A DNA stretch of 7,656 nt from Syntrophomonadaceae bacterium (GTDB lineage Bacteria > Bacillota > Syntrophomonadia > Syntrophomonadales > Syntrophomonadaceae), in NCBI GenBank assembly GCA_030526885.1, contig JAUNBV010000092.1, positions 1 through 7,656 on the forward strand. Direction: 5' to 3'. Position numbers and translations under genes: made by a program. Below the pieces are notes generated by a model. It did not search any database and had not been told where the DNA came from. It was given only the letters and a program-made list of their open reading frames with translations. Positions 5,056-7,656 of the stretch are shown here, one piece after another. How positions within the stretch are numbered: position 1 is the first letter of the stretch; each line of letters opens with the position of its first letter.

Positions 5056-5643
5056 TCATAAAAGCGAATCGATGCCGTTCACGATTTCCGTGCTGATAAG
5101 CTCCAGCGCCTGAGAATTTACTTTCTGGCCCTGATACCGCTCCATAGTTATGGGTTGCCCCACCCGCAGCTCGCGGGGCCGGAACCAACCGCGGATAAGC
5201 CGCTTGCGCCCGCCCACGCAGGCCACCGGCAACACCGGGCTGCCCGTTTTGGCCGCAATCATGGCCGTTCCCAACTGAGGTTTAAGCAACTCGCCGCTCT
5301 GATTGCGGGATCCTTCCGGAAATATACCCACTACCTCGCCCGCCTGAAGCAACTCCATCGCCCGGCGGATGGCCTGCCGGTCACCTGAACCGCGTTTTAC
5401 CGGGAAAGCTCGAAGCCCTCTGAAAACCGCGCCGCTAAAGCGGTTTTCAAAAAACTCCGCCTTGGCCATAAAATTGATGGGGCGATTTAGCAGACAGCCT
5501 ATCACCACCGGGTCCCAATAGCTCACATGATTGGCGCACACCAGCACCCCACCCTCGCGCGGCAGGTTTTCCGCGCCGGTGACCTTTACCCGCATGAGCC
5601 ATAAAATTAATCGGGCTATGGCCCGCCCCCCCCGGTACAACAT
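5056..5643 (-). CDS. plsC: 1-acyl-sn-glycerol-3-phosphate acyltransferase (PlsC family)
   Basis: This is a membrane-associated acyltransferase that adds the second acyl chain to lysophosphatidic acid, giving phosphatidic acid, the precursor of membrane phospholipids. All four family motifs are present: the catalytic NHVSYWDP (H39 and D44 of the HX4D box), FMAKAEFF (58-65), the glycerol-phosphate-binding FPEGSR (108-113), and a C-terminal GTAMIAAKTGSPVLPV from about residue 124. The hydrophobic stretch near residues 8-17 may help membrane attachment. At 195 residues it is a compact family member. The ATG begins immediately after the cmk stop codon (TAAATG), with GGGG in the end of cmk as a likely Shine-Dalgarno sequence, so translation is coupled to cmk. 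The acyl donor (acyl-ACP or acyl-CoA) cannot be told from sequence. Confidence 0.93.
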   Translation of the reverse strand: MLYRGGRAIARLILWLMRVKVTGAENLPREGGVLVCANHVSYWDPVVIGCLLNRPINFMAKAEFFENRFSGAVFRGLRAFPVKRGSGDRQAIRRAMELLQAGEVVGIFPEGSRNQSGELLKPQLGTAMIAAKTGSPVLPVACVGGRKRLIRGWFRPRELRVGQPITMERYQGQKVNSQALELISTEIVNGIDSLL

Positions 5644-6300
5644 TTAAGCCAACCCCATTCGGGCAAGAATTTGCTCTAGCACTTCATCCACGCTCAAATC
5701 GCTGGTATTTATGACAATGGAATCCGGCAGCAGCTTCAACGCCCCCACCGGCCGCGACGCATCCATGTTGTCGCGCTGCTCCAAATCCCGCTTTACCTCG
5801 GCTTGGTCCACCGTATAACCCTGTGCCGTCATTTCCAGTTGCCGCCGCCGGCTGCGGGTATTTATATCGGCGGTAATAAAAAATTTATAATCGGCCTGCG
5901 GCAGTACCACCTCGCCGATGTCGCGGCCATCCATCACCACATCGCGTTCCTGCGCGACAGCGCGCTGCTTGGCCACCATCACCGCGCGCAGCTCCGGCCG
6001 CGCCGCCGCTTTAGATACGCTGGCGCTCACCTGCGGGCTGCGGATAGCCTCGGTCACATCCTCGCCGTCGCACAACACGCGCTGCGCGTTTTCACCCACC
6101 ACAAAATCTATGGCGGTACGGCGCGCCAGCTCGGTAAGCGCGGAGCCTTCTTCCAGCTCCACACCCGACTGCAGCGCGCGCAGGGTGACCGCACGGTACA
6201 TGGAACCGGTGTCAACATATATATAATTCAGGCGGCGGGCCAACAATCTGGCCACCGTGCTCTTGCCCGCCCCTGCCGGCCCGTCAATGGCGATGTGCAT
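5644..6300 (-). CDS. cmk: Cytidylate kinase
   Basis: CMP kinase phosphorylates CMP and dCMP with ATP in the cytoplasm, recycling pyrimidine nucleotides for nucleic acid and CDP-lipid synthesis. The 218-residue product shows the P-loop GPAGAGKST (7-15), the CMP-binding VDTGSMYR (29-36), DGRDIG (124-129), the arginine-rich lid R149-R153 and RDNMDASR (176-183). I chose the ATG at 6300, which has AAAGGG 8 bases upstream. A GTG two codons earlier is in frame but lies only 2 bases from that signal. It is the first gene of the minus-strand cluster, and its stop codon abuts the plsC start. After DGRDIG, many family members have Thr where Glu is found here (GEVVLP), a minor change. Confidence 0.97.
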   Translation of the reverse strand: MHIAIDGPAGAGKSTVARLLARRLNYIYVDTGSMYRAVTLRALQSGVELEEGSALTELARRTAIDFVVGENAQRVLCDGEDVTEAIRSPQVSASVSKAAARPELRAVMVAKQRAVAQERDVVMDGRDIGEVVLPQADYKFFITADINTRSRRRQLEMTAQGYTVDQAEVKRDLEQRDNMDASRPVGALKLLPDSIVINTSDLSVDEVLEQILARMGLA

Positions 6301-6332
6301 GTCCACGGCCCTTTCCCAGTAATTTCGGATTT

Positions 6333-6341
6333 ATTTTATCA
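6333..6341 (-). promoter_or_regulatory. Extended -10 promoter element upstream of cmk
   Basis: On the minus strand TGATAAAAT (6341-6333) gives a TG-n extended -10 with TAAAAT as the hexamer, five of six matches. A convincing -35 at 17 bases is lacking, which is common for extended -10 promoters. Initiation would fall near 6326, leaving a leader of about 26 bases with the AAAGGG ribosome binding site. This would drive the whole cmk-plsC-ispH/rpsA-fmdB-mobA cluster. Confidence 0.45.
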
Positions 6342-6390
6342 TAACCGTCCCGGCAAGAAAAGAAATATCCCCTTAAATTAGATTTCGCAC

Positions 6391-6417
6391 TTGTGAAACG
6401 GCGATTTTTCAGATAAT
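6391..6417 (+). promoter_or_regulatory. Weak candidate promoter for the gene at 6457
   Basis: TTGTGA (6391-6396) and GATAAT (6412-6417, five of six) are separated by 15 bases, shorter than ideal. It lies about 40 bases ahead of the gene and back to back with the cmk promoter. This is the best candidate I see in the gap, but it is not strong. Confidence 0.3.
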
Positions 6418-6456
6418 CTATTAGGTGCACGATAAATAATGGGAGGAATGACATAA

Positions 6457-6879
6457 GTGGAAAAGCATATCGCTTTCAAACTGGAATTTGTGAAGAAAGA
6501 GATGCACCTGATGTTGCCGCTGGTAACCTCTATCAAACTGGCGCAAAACCTATATGAAATACTGTTTCAATATGCAGTGACGCCGGACAAGGAGGCCCTG
6601 CTCAAGGCTTTTATCCAGCAGCTGGAGCAACACGTAAAGAGCAAGGCTCAGACTCCATTTTCGCTGCCTCTGACCGAACTGGAGTTTTTAGAGGACGGGC
6701 TGGAGGAACTGCAGCTGCTGAACTGGATACAGGTTCCGGTATGGAAGTTTGAACTGCAAACCCAGGCCGCCAACGCAGATGAATTCGAAGAAGTAATCCG
6801 CGAGTTGCAGTACTTTATGCAATGCGCCTGGCAAGCCGACCGGGAGTGTCTCTACGTATTTCCTTCCAATCTGGTATAA
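6457..6879 (+). CDS. Conserved-looking protein of unknown function, 140 residues
   Basis: The GTG at 6457 follows GGGAGG (6441-6446) by 10 bases. The ATG at 6448 reads into a stop two codons later, so GTG is the start. The product is soluble, with no signal peptide, membrane segment, or cysteine or histidine cluster. It is predicted to be mainly helical, with amphipathic stretches such as VTSIKLAQNLYEILFQYAV, LLKAFIQQLEQHV and FEEVIRELQYFMQCAW. Between these lies a less helical LNWIQVPVWKFELQTQ segment. I recognise no family. It is divergent from cmk, sharing a gap of about 150 bases that holds promoters for both. It ends in TAA just before a large hairpin. Codon usage resembles that of its neighbours. 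Confidence 0.85.
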   Translation: MEKHIAFKLEFVKKEMHLMLPLVTSIKLAQNLYEILFQYAVTPDKEALLKAFIQQLEQHVKSKAQTPFSLPLTELEFLEDGLEELQLLNWIQVPVWKFELQTQAANADEFEEVIRELQYFMQCAWQADRECLYVFPSNLV

Positions 6880-6886
6880 CCCGCTT

Positions 6887-6960
6887 AAAAATCGCCGGTT
6901 GCCGGTCATCAGCCGTCAGATCAAGCAAAAGCATCTGACCGCTCATGACCGGCAACCGGC
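6887..6960 (-). terminator. Large hairpin between convergent genes, minus-strand terminator form
   Basis: A 28-base arm (6894-6921, starting GCCGGTTGCCGGTCAT) pairs with 6933-6960 at 26 of 28 positions over an 11-base loop. On the minus strand the stem is followed, after GA, by TTTTT (6891-6887), so it can terminate the convergent gene ending at 7025. On the plus strand there is no T-run, only an A-run before the stem. Stems this long are more typical of dispersed inverted repeats than of simple terminators, so it may be both. Confidence 0.6.
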
Positions 6961-7024
6961 ACTCAATGCCTAATACCGCTTCGGGGCACAGTTCCGAGGC
7001 AGGTAACAGGCAATTCTCAATCCA

Positions 7025-7656
7025 TCACTGCGGTGCTTTAATCCCGATTTCTTCATCGAGATCGGTCAGGTCTACTTTGATATGCAATGTGGTTCCGGCA
7101 TTGGCTTTGCTGGTAGCAGTCAGGGTAAACTTGCGTATGGTATCGGTCTTATAATCTATCCATAACACATACTCAAAATCCTTCCACAGATTGGCCAGCG
7201 CCTGGCTGTCGACCTCGGGATGACATTTTACCACCAGGCATTCCACCCCATCTGCTTCCTCAAAGCCCAGCTTCTCCGGGTTGCCCACAGTAATGAAGCG
7301 TAGATTGGACAGGGGATTTAATTCTGCGATAAGCAATTCCTCGGAGTTGCTGCGACCGCTGTCTATCAGCATCCACTTCTTGGTATAGGAATCGTAATTG
7401 TAAATCATACCGTCAATAAAGTAGATATCGACGGCGCTGTTTACCATCTCCCCCTTTATATGCGTTTTCCCCATTTCCTTCTCTCCGGCTAACTCACTGA
7501 TCACCTCCTTTCGGCCTTCATATTCGAACTCAGCAGTAATATGGTAGCGGTAGCTCTCTACGGCGCTCATATTGATCTGCGCATTCTCCAGCTCCAGCCC
7601 GGGCTCGAGCCGGCTTTTTTCGACATAGTCCATAATGCGCGAAGCGCCGCCGATAA
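7025..7656 (-). CDS. Unrecognised protein, 5' end outside the window (possibly LolA/LppX-like)
   Basis: The frame is open from the window edge to TGA at 7025, over 209 visible codons. An ATG at 7633 lacks any Shine-Dalgarno sequence, and sensible codons (IGGASRI) continue upstream, so the gene probably starts beyond the window. The visible part alternates hydrophobic and charged residues in strand-like segments: SYRYHITAEFEYEG, NSAVDIYFIDGMIYNYDS, KKWMLIDS, VECLVVKCH, YVLWIDYKTDTIRKFTLTAT. The segments 'dIYFIDGMIYNYD...KKWM' and 'LWIDYKTDTIRKFTL' resemble the half-barrel of LolA- or LppX-type lipoproteins, often exported in Firmicutes. No signal peptide is visible because the N-terminus is missing. 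The family guess is weak; that it is a real gene is much more certain. Confidence 0.8.
   Translation of the reverse strand, partial: IGGASRIMDYVEKSRLEPGLELENAQINMSAVESYRYHITAEFEYEGRKEVISELAGEKEMGKTHIKGEMVNSAVDIYFIDGMIYNYDSYTKKWMLIDSGRSNSEELLIAELNPLSNLRFITVGNPEKLGFEEADGVECLVVKCHPEVDSQALANLWKDFEYVLWIDYKTDTIRKFTLTATSKANAGTTLHIKVDLTDLDEEIGIKAPQ

Overview
The window looks like a chromosomal segment of a low-GC-phylum anaerobe, most likely a member of the Clostridia. The main reason is the minus-strand housekeeping cluster cmk - plsC - ispH/rpsA - fmdB-like - mobA. In it the isoprenoid enzyme IspH is fused to a four-repeat S1 ribosomal protein, an arrangement I know from Clostridia. Shine-Dalgarno sequences are purine-rich and TTG and GTG starts are common, which fits. 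I cannot name a genus.

Layout. Positions 1-140 hold small intergenic repeats: a 7-bp tandem repeat and TAGC-rich inverted repeats. Positions 139-375 hold a minus-strand frame with two internal stops, possibly a decayed gene. Positions 383-625 encode a small Cro/C1-type regulator on the minus strand. A compact sigma-A promoter (672-700) lies in the divergent gap and serves a 62-residue plus-strand protein (739-927). That protein ends at a TAG followed by 11 more sensible in-frame codons. Positions 964-1822 are a gene-free stretch of about 860 bases with a 16-bp direct repeat, GC-rich hairpins, an attenuator-like set of competing stems, a scattered TAAGYG motif and a plus-strand terminator.

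Positions 1823-6300 are the minus-strand cluster. Transcription probably starts near 6326, from an extended -10 element. CMP kinase and a PlsC-type acyltransferase abut as TAAATG. Next come IspH-S1 (TTG start), the FmdB-like zinc ribbon and MobA. The cluster joins nucleotide supply, phospholipid synthesis, isoprenoid synthesis and translation, with molybdenum-cofactor guanylylation at its end. Divergent to cmk is an unrecognised 140-residue protein (6457-6879). A 28-bp-arm hairpin (6894-6960) separates it from a convergent, 5'-truncated gene (7025-7656) for a beta-rich, possibly LolA/LppX-like protein.

The points most worth checking are three. First, the fused ispH-rpsA gene has a full-length Shine-Dalgarno sequence and an in-frame ATG at the domain junction, so free S1 might be made from the same message. 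Second, a five-cysteine motif sits in the linker between the two halves. Third, the TAG cuts off the tail of the small divergent protein. I saw no phage, CRISPR, IS element, tRNA or rRNA, and no clearly new multi-gene system.
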